Positions 15,813 through 24,694 of a stretch of 62,690 nucleotides of DNA are shown here, in pieces. The stretch lies in assembly GCF_014842255.1 (NCBI RefSeq), contig NZ_JACYVH010000008.1, positions 1-62,690 of the forward strand, given 5' to 3'. The first letter of the stretch is position 1, and the number at the start of each line of letters is the position of its first letter. The translations under genes and the position numbers were made by a program. Under the pieces are notes generated by a model. The model had not been told where the DNA came from. It made no database searches and was given only the letters and a program-made list of their open reading frames with translations. This DNA is from Frigoribacterium sp. CFBP 13712 (GTDB lineage: Bacteria > Actinomycetota > Actinomycetes > Actinomycetales > Microbacteriaceae).

Positions 15813-18655
15813 GCAGAGACGACGAGGGCACCCGGGGCCGGCACGGCTCGACAGGGGTGCAGGGCATCACGAACAACGGCCGCCGGGTCGTCTTCGAGGT
15901 CGACGGCGACACGCTCGACACCCCCGTGGCGCCCGGGCAGGTGCTGCGGACGGTGCTGCGCGACGCCGGCGTCCATTCGGTGAAGAAGGGCTGCGACGCG
16001 GGCGACTGCGGCGCCTGCTCGGTGCTGGTCGACGGCGACCCCGTGCACTCGTGCGTGTATCCGGCCCACCGGCTGGACGGCCGGGCGGTCACGACCGCGG
16101 CCGGGCTCGGCACCCCCGACGCCCCGCACCCGATGCAGCAGGCGTTCGTCGACGCGGCCGGGTTCCAGTGCGGCTTCTGCACGGCGGGCATGGTCGTGAC
16201 GGCCTCGACGTTCACGGAGGCCGATCGGGATGATCTCCCGCGCCTCCTGAAGGGCAACATCTGCCGGTGCACGGGGTACCGGTCGATCCGCGACGCGATC
16301 TGCGGGGTCGGCAACACGGTCGCACCGGCGGTCGGCGAGGCGGCGGGCCGCTCGGTCAAGGCGCCCGCCGGGCTGCGCGTCGTGACGGGCCGCGAGGAGT
16401 TCACCCTCGACTCCCCCGCCCCCACGGCCCTGCTGCACATCGCCGTGCTCGGCAGCCCGCACCCGCACGCCCGCATCGTCGCGATCGACACCGCGGCGGC
16501 GCTCGCACTGCCGGGGGTGCACGCCGTGCTGACGCATCACGACTCGCCGGCCACCCTGTTCTCGACCGGTCGCCACGAAGACCGGGAAGACGACCCCGAC
16601 GACGGCCTCGTGCTCGACCCCGTGCTGAGGTTCCGCGGCCAGCGGGTCGCCGCGGTCGTCGCCGAGTCGCGGCGGCAGGCCGAGCTCGCCCGCGACGCGA
16701 TCGTCGTCGAGTACGAGCAGCTGCCCGCGGTCTTCGACCCGGAGGAGGCGCGGCTCCCCGGGGCCCCGCTGCTGCACGGCGAGAAGACCAGCGAGGTCTC
16801 GCGCATCGCGGTCCCCGAGCGCAACACCGTCGCGGCCATGCACGGCGAGACCGGCGACGTCGAGGCGGCGCTGGCCGCGGCCGACGCGACCGTCGAGGGC
16901 ACCTGGACGACGCAGCGGGTCAGCCACGGCTCGCTCGAGACGCACGCCACCCGCGGCTGGCTCGACGACGACGGGCGCCTCGTGCTCCGCACCTCGAGTC
17001 AGGTGCCGTTCCTGGTCCGCGACGAGATCGCCCACGTGTTCGGTCTGCCCGAAGACCGGGTCAGGGTCTTCACGAAGCGCGTCGGCGGCGGCTTCGGCGG
17101 CAAGCAGGAGCTGCTGACCGAAGACCTCGTCACGCTCGCCGTGCTGGCCACCGGCCACCCGGTGCAGTACGAGTTCACCCGCGACGACGAGTTCACGATC
17201 GCGCCGACGCGGCACCCGATGCGGGTGCGCGTGCGACTCGGCGCGACAGCCGACGGCACGCTCACCGCGCTGCACGTCGACCAGCTGATGGACACCGGCG
17301 CCTACGGCAACCACGGCGTCGGCGTCATGTACCACTCGGTGCACGAGTCGGTCGCGGTCTACCGCTGCGCCTCGAAGCGGGTCGACGCCGAGTCGGTGTA
17401 CACGAACAACCTGCCCTCGGGCGCGTTCCGCGGGTACGGCCTCGGGCAGGTGATCTTCGCCATCGAGTCCGCGATGGACGAGCTCGCGATCAGGCTCGGC
17501 ATCGACCCGTTCGAGCTGCGACGGAAGAACGTCGTCGTGCCGGGCGACGCAATGGTCGTCACCGATCCCGACGAGGAGACCGATCTGATCTGGGGCAGCT
17601 ACGGCCTCGACCAGTGCCTCGATCTCGTCGAGGAGGCGCTGGCCGGCCCCGACGCGCAGCCCGCCCCCGAAGGCCCCACCTGGTCGACCGGCACCGGCAT
17701 GGCCCTCGCCATGATCGCCACCATGCCGCCCCGAGGGCACTTCGCCGACACCACCGTCGAGCTGCGACCCGACGGCGGCTACGACATCGGAGTCGGCACG
17801 GCCGAGTTCGGCAACGGCACGACGACGGTGCACACCCAGCTGGTCGCGACGGCCCTTGGCACGACACCCGACCGGGTCTCCGTCCGCCAGTCGGACACCG
17901 ACGTCGCCCGGTACGACTCGGGGGCCTTCGGGTCGGCCGGCGTCGTCGTGGCGGGCAAGGCCCTCTGGGCCGCGGCGCACAAGCTGCGCGCCGCCATGAT
18001 CGACCGTGCGCTGACCCTCGCCGGAGGCGCGGCGGACGTGGTCGACGGCGGCACCGCCCCCGAGGTGGTGCCCGGCGGGGTCGTGGTGACCCGCGCCTCC
18101 TCGGCGGGGTCGGCTGGGTCGGCGGCCGGGCCGGCGGCGACCCGTCTCGTGACGGTCGACGAGCTCCTGGCCTACGGCCCGCTCGTGGCCGACGGCAGTC
18201 ACGACGGCACGCCCCGATCGGTGGCGTTCAACGTGCACGCGTTCAAGGTGGCCGTCGACCGGTCGACCGGCGAGGTGCGGATGCTGCGCTCGATCCAGGC
18301 GGCCGACGCCGGCACCGTGCTGAACCCCGAGCAGCTGCGCGGGCAGATCGAGGGCGGCACTGCCCAGGCGATCGGCACGGCCCTCTACGAGGAGATGATG
18401 CTCGACGGCGAGGGGCGGGTGCTGACGACGGCGCTGCGCAACTACCGGCTGCCGAAGTTCTCGGACGTCCCCGAGACCGAGGTGCACTTCGCGACCACCC
18501 ACGACGAGCTCGGCCCGCTCGGCGCGAAGAGCATGAGCGAGGCGCCGTACAACCCCGTCGCCCCGGCCCTCGCGAACGCGATCCGCGACGCGCTCGGGGT
18601 GCGGCCGCACGAGCTGCCCATGTCGCGCGACCGCCTCTGGCGCCTCGCCCGCTGA
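15809..18655 (+). CDS. Xanthine dehydrogenase, fused 2Fe-2S and molybdenum-binding subunit
   Basis: 948 aa. Residues about 20-170 form the two [2Fe-2S] domains (GCDAGDCGACSVLVDG, QCGFCTAGM, NICRCTGYRSI). Residues about 185-948 are the molybdopterin subunit, with GGGFGGKQE, AFRGYGLGQVIFAIES, and GAKSMSEAPYNP carrying the catalytic glutamate. It oxidises hypoxanthine/xanthine to urate. In many bacteria the Fe-S and Mo parts are separate genes; here they are one chain with FAD kept apart. A copy of the dispersed repeat (18088-18101) encodes TRASSAG in a Gly/Ala-rich insert near residue 765. Maturation proteins XdhC and MocA-like are encoded 31 kb away. Confidence 0.94.
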   Translation: MSRDDEGTRGRHGSTGVQGITNNGRRVVFEVDGDTLDTPVAPGQVLRTVLRDAGVHSVKKGCDAGDCGACSVLVDGDPVHSCVYPAHRLDGRAVTTAAGLGTPDAPHPMQQAFVDAAGFQCGFCTAGMVVTASTFTEADRDDLPRLLKGNICRCTGYRSIRDAICGVGNTVAPAVGEAAGRSVKAPAGLRVVTGREEFTLDSPAPTALLHIAVLGSPHPHARIVAIDTAAALALPGVHAVLTHHDSPATLFSTGRHEDREDDPDDGLVLDPVLRFRGQRVAAVVAESRRQAELARDAIVVEYEQLPAVFDPEEARLPGAPLLHGEKTSEVSRIAVPERNTVAAMHGETGDVEAALAAADATVEGTWTTQRVSHGSLETHATRGWLDDDGRLVLRTSSQVPFLVRDEIAHVFGLPEDRVRVFTKRVGGGFGGKQELLTEDLVTLAVLATGHPVQYEFTRDDEFTIAPTRHPMRVRVRLGATADGTLTALHVDQLMDTGAYGNHGVGVMYHSVHESVAVYRCASKRVDAESVYTNNLPSGAFRGYGLGQVIFAIESAMDELAIRLGIDPFELRRKNVVVPGDAMVVTDPDEETDLIWGSYGLDQCLDLVEEALAGPDAQPAPEGPTWSTGTGMALAMIATMPPRGHFADTTVELRPDGGYDIGVGTAEFGNGTTTVHTQLVATALGTTPDRVSVRQSDTDVARYDSGAFGSAGVVVAGKALWAAAHKLRAAMIDRALTLAGGAADVVDGGTAPEVVPGGVVVTRASSAGSAGSAAGPAATRLVTVDELLAYGPLVADGSHDGTPRSVAFNVHAFKVAVDRSTGEVRMLRSIQAADAGTVLNPEQLRGQIEGGTAQAIGTALYEEMMLDGEGRVLTTALRNYRLPKFSDVPETEVHFATTHDELGPLGAKSMSEAPYNPVAPALANAIRDALGVRPHELPMSRDRLWRLAR

Positions 18656-18685
18656 CGGCCGGCACGGGTCCGGGGCCTGAGCCTG

Positions 18686-18739
18686 GGCACCGGGCGGCGT
18701 CGACGGCACGGGCAGGGCCGGCGGGCCGGGCCCGGTGCC
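18686..18739. terminator. Convergent terminator hairpin
   Basis: Arms GGCACCGGGC (18686-18695) and GCCCGGTGCC (18730-18739) pair perfectly, with an inner GC-rich stem in the loop. It sits between the xanthine dehydrogenase stop and the convergent DUF2848 gene. A dispersed-repeat copy follows directly at 18741-18755. Confidence 0.6.
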
Positions 18740-18758
18740 GAGGAGGCGCGGGTCGGCC

Positions 18759-19442
18759 TCAGCCGATCGGCGCGGGCATCGGGACGACGCGGTACGCCGC
18801 CTCGAGGGTGTCGCCGGTGGTCGGGTCGTGCATCTCGACCGACCACGAGTCCGCGAACTGGTCGACGCCCGGCAGCATCGCCACGGTGCCCGAGATGAGA
18901 ACGGTGCCGGGGGTCGCGAGGTCGCGCTCGGCGAGCACGTCGAGCCAGTAGTCGGGGGTCAGCAGGGCGCCGAGCGTGGAGTCCTGGATGAGCTGACGGG
19001 AATCGCCCGATCCGACGTAGCCGCGGAGCGTGATCTCGTCCAGGTGGTCGCGCACGTCGTCCAGCCGCCAGGCGCGGGTGCCGAGCACGTCGGGGCTCGC
19101 GTTCTTGCTCCACGCGACGCCGTGCACCTCGAGAGCACGGTCGGTGTGGTCGCAGGCGACGGTGAGCAGCACGCCCGAGTCGGTGATGACCAGGGCCCAC
19201 TCGGCCTCGCCGCTGGTGCGCCCGTGCTGCACGTCGACCTCGGTCGCCTGCGAGGCCAGGTAGGGCGAGACGGGGTAGAGCGCCGGGGTGGTCGTCGGGC
19301 CGGGCACGCCGAGCTCGGCCAGCTCGGCGATGTGCGCCTGCACCTCGCTTTGCTCACGACCGGCGTAGCCGGCGTTCAGGAGGCGCGTGACCTCGACGGT
19401 CTCGGCCGAGCCGTCGGGCAGGGTGAAGCGGAGCGTGCTCAT
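18759..19442 (-). CDS. DUF2848 family protein
   Basis: 227 aa, matches the DUF2848 family. Recognisable parts are SWSVEMHDPTTGDTLEAAYRV at the C-terminus and DYWLDVLAERDLATPGTVLISGT before it, which resemble fumarylacetoacetate-hydrolase-type folds; the reaction is unknown. ATG 19442 has GAGGAG nine bases upstream. It is divergent from an MHS transporter, and the shared promoter contains a GTATAC operator also found at the GntR gene 2 kb away. This links it to a carboxylate or amide uptake pathway along with the nitrilase-type hydrolase. Confidence 0.85.
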   Translation of the reverse strand: MSTLRFTLPDGSAETVEVTRLLNAGYAGREQSEVQAHIAELAELGVPGPTTTPALYPVSPYLASQATEVDVQHGRTSGEAEWALVITDSGVLLTVACDHTDRALEVHGVAWSKNASPDVLGTRAWRLDDVRDHLDEITLRGYVGSGDSRQLIQDSTLGALLTPDYWLDVLAERDLATPGTVLISGTVAMLPGVDQFADSWSVEMHDPTTGDTLEAAYRVVPMPAPIG

Positions 19443-19537
19443 GGGGGTCTCCTCGAGGGTGGTCGCGTGTTTCGGCCTGGTAAAAAGTGCGCCGTTCCGG
19501 CCCGCGACGCTGTCGCCGGAGGTCGTCGTACACCTAC

Positions 19538-19553
19538 TGTATACACACGGTAT
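19538..19553. promoter_or_regulatory. GntR operator candidate, TGTATACACACGGTAT
   Basis: This 16-mer matches the site at 21776-21791 (read on the minus strand) at 13 of 16 positions: TGTATAC, two variable bases, A, one variable base, GGTAT. It lies in the 164-bp divergent promoter of the DUF2848 and MHS transporter genes. The FCD-type GntR gene nearby, whose own start overlaps the second site, is the obvious binder. Confidence 0.65.
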
Positions 19554-19606
19554 CGCCGTGGCACCACCCCTCCGACCGATCCCCACCGAACTCGACAGGA
19601 CAGCCC

Positions 19607-21046
19607 ATGACCACCGATCCCCAGGCCCCCGGTCCGACCTCCGGGCCCGAATCCACGCCCGGAACCGCAGCCGACGCCGCAGTCGACACGGCGCCGGTCA
19701 GCCGCCGCTCGCTCGCGAAGGCGTTCACCGCCTCGCTGACCGGCACCTCCCTCGAGTGGTACGACTTCGCCGTCTACTCCGCCGCGTCGGCCGTCGTCTT
19801 CCCCGTCGTGTTCTTCCCGGCGAGCGACCCCTACACGGCGACCATCCTCGCGTTCTCGACCTACGCCGTCGGCTACGTCTCACGACCGGTCGGCGGGTTC
19901 GTGTTCGGTCGGCTCGGCGACAAGATCGGCCGGAAGCCCGTGCTCGTCACGACCCTGCTGATCATCGGCATCGCGACGTTCCTGATCGGCCTGCTGCCGA
20001 GCTACGCGACGATCGGGCTCGCAGCGCCCATCCTGCTCGTCCTGCTGCGCTTCGCCCAGGGCGTCGGCGTGGGCGGCGAGTGGGGCGGCGCGGTGCTGCT
20101 CTCGAGCGAGTTCGGGGATCCGAGGAGGCGCGGCTTCTGGTCGTCCGCCGCCCAGGTCGGTCCCCCGGCCGGCAACCTCCTCGCCAACGGCGCGCTCGCG
20201 GTGCTCACGGCCGTGCTCACCGAGGAGGCGTTCCTCGACTGGGGCTGGCGCGTCGCGTTCCTGGCGTCGGCGGTGCTCGTCGGCTTCGGCCTCTGGATCC
20301 GCCTCAAGCTGGAGGACACCCCGGTCTTCCAGGCTCTGGAGGCGCGGGGCGACGCCCCGGCCGCTCCCGTCCGCGAGGTGTTCACCACGCAGCTGCGCCC
20401 CCTGGTCGCCGCCATCCTCAGCCGCATCGGACCCGACGTCACCTACGCCCTCTTCACCGTCTTCACCTTGACCTACGGCACGGTCACCCTCGGTCTCGAG
20501 CGCAGCCAGGTGCTCGTCGCCGTGCTGATCGGCTCGGCGTTCCAGCTCGCCTGCATCCCCCTCGCCGGCGCGCTCTCCGATCGCATCAACCGTCGACTGC
20601 TCTACGCCGTCGCCGCCGTGGGTGCGGCGATCTGGGCCTACGTCTTCTTCGCCATCACCGACGGGTCGTCGACGGTCGTGCTGACCATCGGCATCGTGCT
20701 GGCCCTCGTCTTCCACTCGTTCATGTACGGACCGCAGGCGGCCTTCATCGTCGAGCAGTTCTCACCGCGACTGCGCTCGACGGGCAGCTCGCTGGCGTAC
20801 ACGATCGCCGGCGTCTTCGGCGGCGCGATCGCTCCGCTGATGTTCACCATCATCTTCGAGGAGACGGGCAGCGGGCTCGGTGTGGCGATCTACCTCACCG
20901 TGGCCGTCGCACTCACCCTCGTGGGGCTGGCGCTCGGTCGCGACTCGAACGTGCAGGAGGACGCCGACTACCTCGCCGACGCCCCGGCGACGGACGGGGT
21001 CGACGCGACCCGCGCCTCCTCGGGGACGTCGTCGTCGCGCGACTGA
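19607..21046 (+). CDS. MHS family MFS transporter
   Basis: 479 aa, 12-helix metabolite:H+ symporter (ShiA/KgtP/ProP-like). Signatures: GTSLEWYDFAVYSAAS in helix 1, FGRLGDKIGRKP in loop 2-3, RFAQGVGVGGEWGGAVLL in helix 4. It imports an organic acid, betaine or similar anion with protons. ATG 19607 starts a 30-residue hydrophilic tail; no strong ribosome-binding site is seen. A dispersed-repeat copy (21006-21020) encodes the C-terminal ATRASSG. Divergent DUF2848 protein, GntR regulator and nitrilase suggest one substrate for the module. Confidence 0.92.
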   Translation: MTTDPQAPGPTSGPESTPGTAADAAVDTAPVSRRSLAKAFTASLTGTSLEWYDFAVYSAASAVVFPVVFFPASDPYTATILAFSTYAVGYVSRPVGGFVFGRLGDKIGRKPVLVTTLLIIGIATFLIGLLPSYATIGLAAPILLVLLRFAQGVGVGGEWGGAVLLSSEFGDPRRRGFWSSAAQVGPPAGNLLANGALAVLTAVLTEEAFLDWGWRVAFLASAVLVGFGLWIRLKLEDTPVFQALEARGDAPAAPVREVFTTQLRPLVAAILSRIGPDVTYALFTVFTLTYGTVTLGLERSQVLVAVLIGSAFQLACIPLAGALSDRINRRLLYAVAAVGAAIWAYVFFAITDGSSTVVLTIGIVLALVFHSFMYGPQAAFIVEQFSPRLRSTGSSLAYTIAGVFGGAIAPLMFTIIFEETGSGLGVAIYLTVAVALTLVGLALGRDSNVQEDADYLADAPATDGVDATRASSGTSSSRD

Positions 21047-21096
21047 CGCTCGTCGAGCGACTGACGCTCATCGAGCGGCCGACGCTCGTCGACCAG
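21039..21096. repeat. Three tandem copies of an 18-nt unit at a convergent gene end
   Basis: Units GACTGACGCTCGTCGAGC, GACTGACGCTCATCGAGC and a diverged GGCCGACGCTCGTCGACC lie end to end, starting at the MHS stop codon. They fill most of the gap to the convergent GntR gene. Each unit contains a short inverted repeat (GCTCGTCGAGC), so the array may also fold as a terminator. Confidence 0.75.
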
Positions 21097-21111
21097 GGTG
21101 ACGCCGTGCCG

Positions 21112-21777
21112 TCAGCTGCGGAGGAGCAGGTCGAGCGTCACCCCGAGGTGACGGTCGATCGCGTCTCGCGCGGCCTCGGCGTCGCCCGACTCGAGAGCGG
21201 CCACGATCTCGTCGTGCTCGGCGCACACCCGCTCCTGCCGGTCGGTCCGGCGGAAGAGGGCCTCGACGCCGACCATGACCTGCCGGGCGCGGAGCTTCTC
21301 GTAGCTGCGCGACATGAGGTCGTTGCCGGCGGCGTCGACGAGCAGCTGATGGAACTCGCGATCGTGCTCGATGAACCGCTGACCGCTCTCGCGGGGGTCG
21401 ACGTCCTTCAGCTCGTGCTGCTGCGCGAGGACGGCGCGCATCGCCGCGAGGGGCACACGCCCGGCGGCGAGGGTCGTGGTGGCGGCGTGTCGCTCGAGCA
21501 CGCCCCGCAGCTCCATCAGCTCGGCGATCTCGCGGCCGCTGATCACAGGGACCCGCACGCCGCGCTTGGGGATCATCTGCACCAGCCCGTCGGAGGCGAG
21601 CAGCAGCAGCGCCTCGCGGACCGGGGTGCGCGAGACGCCCACGCGCTCGGCTATGTCCTGCTCGCTGAGGAACGCCCCCTGCATGGCGGGGTCGACGAGC
21701 ACCTGGGAGTAGAGGTACTCGTAGGCCCGGTCGCGACCCGAGGCCGCGGGGACGGGCGATTCCGGGCTCATCTGCAT
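21112..21777 (-). CDS. GntR family regulator, FCD subfamily
   Basis: 221 aa. The winged helix is typical (LSEQDIAERVGVSRTPVREALLLLASDGLV at residues 35-70, with PKRGVRV as the wing), followed by an all-helical FCD ligand domain with the metal-binding residues in EHDREFHQLLVDAAGN. FCD regulators usually repress genes for small organic acids and release DNA on binding them. ATG 21777 or 21771 is the start; no Shine-Dalgarno is visible, and the GTATAC operator overlaps 21777, so autoregulation is likely. Divergent nitrilase starts 32 bp away. Confidence 0.9.
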   Translation of the reverse strand: MQMSPESPVPAASGRDRAYEYLYSQVLVDPAMQGAFLSEQDIAERVGVSRTPVREALLLLASDGLVQMIPKRGVRVPVISGREIAELMELRGVLERHAATTTLAAGRVPLAAMRAVLAQQHELKDVDPRESGQRFIEHDREFHQLLVDAAGNDLMSRSYEKLRARQVMVGVEALFRRTDRQERVCAEHDEIVAALESGDAEAARDAIDRHLGVTLDLLLRS

Positions 21778-21791
21778 ACCATACGTATACA
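21776..21791 (-). promoter_or_regulatory. GntR operator candidate at its own gene
   Basis: Read on the minus strand the site is TGTATACGTATGGTAT, the partner of the copy at 19538. It lies between the divergent GntR and nitrilase genes, where a bound protein would block both. Confidence 0.65.
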
Positions 21792-21809
21792 CCACCGATC
21801 GGAGAAAAC

Positions 21810-22628
21810 ATGCGCATCGCGCTCGCCCAGATCATCAGCTCGGCCGACCCCCGGGCGAACCTCGCCGAGATCACGAGGACGACGGAGGCGGCGGTCGCCC
21901 AGGGAGCCGAGCTGGTCGTGTTCCCCGAGGCCGCCATGTGCGCCTTCGGCAACGACCTCGGCGCGATCGCCGAGCCGCTCGACGGGCCGTGGGCCACGGG
22001 GGTGCGGGCGCTGGCCCGGCGCCTGGGCACCACGATCGTGGTGGGTGCCTTCACACCGGGGTCGGGCGGGCGGGTGCGCAACACCCTGATCGTCGCCGGA
22101 CCGACCGCCGACACCGACGACTCGTACGACAAGATGCACCTGTTCGACGCCTTCGGCTACGCCGAGTCGGACTCGGTCGAGGGCGGCGAGCGCGCCGTGA
22201 CCGTCACGGTCGGCGAGACCCTCGTCGGCCTGGCGACGTGCTACGACATCCGCTTCCCGTCGCTGTTCGTGGCGAACGCGGCGGCGGGCGCGCAGCTGAG
22301 CGTCGTGTGCGCGTCGTGGGGTGCGGGGCCGGGCAAGGTCGAGCAGTGGGAGCTGCTCGCACGCGCCCGGGCGGTCGACACGACGACGGTGGTGGTCGCC
22401 GTGGGGCAGGGCGACCCCGCCTCGCAGGGCGTCGAGACGGCGGGGGCCGCACCGACCGGCGTCGGACACAGCATGGTGGTGTCGCCGTTCGGGGTGGTGC
22501 TGCACGAGCTGGGGGCCGAGCCCGAGCTGGCCGTCGTCGACGTCGACCTCGCGTCCGTCGATGCCGCGCGCGGGTCGCTGCCGGTGCTGGCGAATCAGCG
22601 GTTCGCGGTGGGTGCGTTGCGCGACTGA
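21810..22628 (+). CDS. Carbon-nitrogen hydrolase (nitrilase superfamily)
   Basis: 272 aa cytosolic enzyme that hydrolyses an amide, nitrile or carbamoyl group. The Glu-Lys-Cys triad is visible: VVFPEAAM (about residue 45), YDKMHLFDAF (about 110) and LATCYDIRFPSLF (about 148). DKMHLFD resembles the omega-amidase/Nit2 branch, which acts on short dicarboxylic acid monoamides; this is only suggestive. ATG 21810 follows GGAGA by 4 bases. It shares a GntR-bound promoter with the regulator, and likely acts with the DUF2848 protein on what the MHS transporter brings in. Confidence 0.9.
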   Translation: MRIALAQIISSADPRANLAEITRTTEAAVAQGAELVVFPEAAMCAFGNDLGAIAEPLDGPWATGVRALARRLGTTIVVGAFTPGSGGRVRNTLIVAGPTADTDDSYDKMHLFDAFGYAESDSVEGGERAVTVTVGETLVGLATCYDIRFPSLFVANAAAGAQLSVVCASWGAGPGKVEQWELLARARAVDTTTVVVAVGQGDPASQGVETAGAAPTGVGHSMVVSPFGVVLHELGAEPELAVVDVDLASVDAARGSLPVLANQRFAVGALRD

Positions 22629-22651
22629 GGGGCGCCGCGCCTCCTCGGCTC

Positions 22652-24694
22652 TCAGAGGCGGAGCGCCTCGTGCGGCTCGATGCGGCTCGCCCGCCAGGCC
22701 GCGACGAGCCCGCCCGCTGCCCCGACGATGACGCCGCCGATCAGCGCCGCGGGGGCGAGTCTCAGGTCGAACACGGGGATCCACTGCCGCGCGACGGTCA
22801 TGACGAGCACGGCTCCGAGCCCCAGGGCGAGACCGAGCAGCCCGCCGAGGGCGCCGATCACGACCGACTCGGCGAGCACGAGCCCGGCGATGTGACTCGG
22901 GCGGGCGCCGAGCGCCCGGCGCAGACCGAACTCCTTGCGGCGCTCGAGCACGGCGAGCACCATCGAGTTGCCGAGACCCGCCACGGCGGCGAGCAGAGCC
23001 ACCCCGGTGAAGGCGAGCAGGGTCGACTCGACGTCCGATTCGATCTCGGCGCGGAGGGTGGTCGGGTCGATCGGCGCGTCGACCCGGAACGTCTCGGCGG
23101 CGACGGGGTCGATGGCGAGCGGCGCCTGTCGGGCGACCTGCTGAGCCGCACCCGCACCGGTCCGGATCAGCACGGATGTCTGAGAGGGGGTCTCGACTCC
23201 TGGCAGGGAGTGCGCACCGGTCGTCACGGCTCCGACGAGGCTCGGCACGCGCGGCGACTCGTCGACGATGCCGACGACGGCGACCTCGGCGTCGCCCAGG
23301 GTGATGACGGGCGCCGCGGCGAGCGGACCGAGGGGCAGCTGGGCGGCGAGACTGCGGCCGATCAGCACCTCCCGGTCGCCGAGCGTCGGGCCGTGGCGGG
23401 CGAGCCACTCGACGTCGACGCGGGCGGCCGCGAGGAGGCTCCCCTCGATGCTCACGACCGGCGCCTGCAGGGCGTCGCGCACGGCGGTCGCCCGGACGAC
23501 GGCCGACCCGCGCTCGTGCAGCGCCCCGACCGACTCCACACCGCTGAGCTCCGCCACACGGGCGAGCCTGCCGGCCACATCGGCCGCGGCCTCGGGACTC
23601 CCGAACGGAGCGACGACCGCGCCCGCGCCGATCGCCCCCGGGGCCTCCCCCTCAGCCGTCGGATCGACCGGGGAGTCCCACGAGACGCCGACGTCGCGGT
23701 TGGTGTGCAGATCGAAGGTGTCGCCGACCTGGGCGCCGGCCGACACCGAGAGCCCGAGGCTGGCGACGGCGAGCGCCACCGCCACGGCGACGGCGACCAC
23801 GAGCCCCGCGGTCTTGCCGAGCCGCGACGTGACGGAGCGCACGGCGTCGTCCGCGAGGTCTCGGAACCGCAGGCGTGACGGGCGACCCGGTCTCTCGGGT
23901 CGGTGACCCGCGCCTCCTTCGCCTGTGGATCGGGGAGCCGAGGAGGCGCGGGTCGGCTCCGTGACGACCGTCGCGTCGGCAGGGCCTCCCGTCCCGAGCG
24001 CGGAGGCCACGGCGACCTCGTTCGTCGCGACCGACTCGATGCGCCCGTCGCGGAGGTGCGCCACCCGGTCGGCCGCGCGGGCGACGGTCGGGTCGTGCGT
24101 GACCAGCACGACCGTGGTGCCCTCGTCGCGGAGGGCGAGAAGGGTCTCGACGACCGAAGCGCCGTTCTCGGAGTCGAGGTTGCCGGTGGGTTCGTCGGCG
24201 ACGACGACGGGTGTGCCGGCGGCGAGGGCCCGAGCGATGGCCACGCGCTGCCGCTGCCCGCCGGAGAGCTTGGCGGCGAGCTGGTCGCCGAGCCCGTCGA
24301 GGCCCACCTGCTCGAGGGCTCGATCGGCGAGGATGCGGCGCCGGTCGGCAGGCACCGCGCGATACAGGAGGCCCAGTTCGACGCTGTCGCGGACCGGGCG
24401 GTGGTCGAGCAGATGGAAGCCCTGGAACACGAATCCGAAGGTCTCGGACCGCGTCTCGGCGAGCCGACGCGAGGTGGATCCGCCGATGTCGTCACCGGCG
24501 ATCGTGTACGTGCCCGTGGTGGGGTGGTCGAGCAGTCCGATGGTGTTGAGCAGTGTGGACTTGCCGCCGCCGGAGGGGCCCATGATGGCGAAGAACTCCC
24601 CCGCCTCGATGTCGAGGGTGACGCCGTCGAGGGCCGTGACCTCGACCGCTCCCGAGAACGTGCGTCCGACCCCGCGGAGCTGCAGCAGCGCCAT
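22652..24694 (-). CDS. MacB-like ABC protein, fused ATPase and FtsX-type permease
   Basis: 680 aa. Residues 1-225 are an ABC ATPase (Walker A GPSGGGKSTLLN, signature LSGGQRQRVAIARAL, Walker B VVVADEPTGNLDS). A linker of about 50 residues leads to one helix near residue 315, a large extracytoplasmic domain, and three C-terminal helices with GLRRALGARPSHIAG, the FtsX/MacB permease mark. Such proteins export peptides or act as mechanotransmitters at the envelope. Its ATG overlaps the stop of the adaptor gene (TGATG). It is the last gene of the I36/lipoprotein operon. Two dispersed-repeat copies in inverted order (23905-23955) encode part of the linker. Confidence 0.92.
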   Translation of the reverse strand: MALLQLRGVGRTFSGAVEVTALDGVTLDIEAGEFFAIMGPSGGGKSTLLNTIGLLDHPTTGTYTIAGDDIGGSTSRRLAETRSETFGFVFQGFHLLDHRPVRDSVELGLLYRAVPADRRRILADRALEQVGLDGLGDQLAAKLSGGQRQRVAIARALAAGTPVVVADEPTGNLDSENGASVVETLLALRDEGTTVVLVTHDPTVARAADRVAHLRDGRIESVATNEVAVASALGTGGPADATVVTEPTRASSAPRSTGEGGAGHRPERPGRPSRLRFRDLADDAVRSVTSRLGKTAGLVVAVAVAVALAVASLGLSVSAGAQVGDTFDLHTNRDVGVSWDSPVDPTAEGEAPGAIGAGAVVAPFGSPEAAADVAGRLARVAELSGVESVGALHERGSAVVRATAVRDALQAPVVSIEGSLLAAARVDVEWLARHGPTLGDREVLIGRSLAAQLPLGPLAAAPVITLGDAEVAVVGIVDESPRVPSLVGAVTTGAHSLPGVETPSQTSVLIRTGAGAAQQVARQAPLAIDPVAAETFRVDAPIDPTTLRAEIESDVESTLLAFTGVALLAAVAGLGNSMVLAVLERRKEFGLRRALGARPSHIAGLVLAESVVIGALGGLLGLALGLGAVLVMTVARQWIPVFDLRLAPAALIGGVIVGAAGGLVAAWRASRIEPHEALRL
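23905..23955. repeat. Inverted pair of the dispersed AGGAGGCGCGGGTC repeat inside the ABC gene
   Basis: Copies at 23905-23918 (minus) and 23941-23955 (plus) face each other across 22 bp, forming a potential 14-bp hairpin within the linker coding region. Other exact 15-mer copies (AGGAGGCGCGGGTCG) are at 6769, 9902, 11267, 21006, 38046, 46155, 50451 and 60737 on the minus strand, and at 18741, 50567, 53829, 55997 and 62412 on the plus strand. Confidence 0.85.

Noticed and set aside
15269-18709. A minus-strand open frame of about 1,150 codons opposite xanthine dehydrogenase
   Set aside because: Composition-driven shadow; the plus strand has the complete Fe-S and molybdenum motifs.
23905-23955. 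Terminator hairpin in the middle of the ABC gene
   Set aside because: It is formed by two dispersed-repeat copies inside an intact coding frame, with motifs continuing on both sides.
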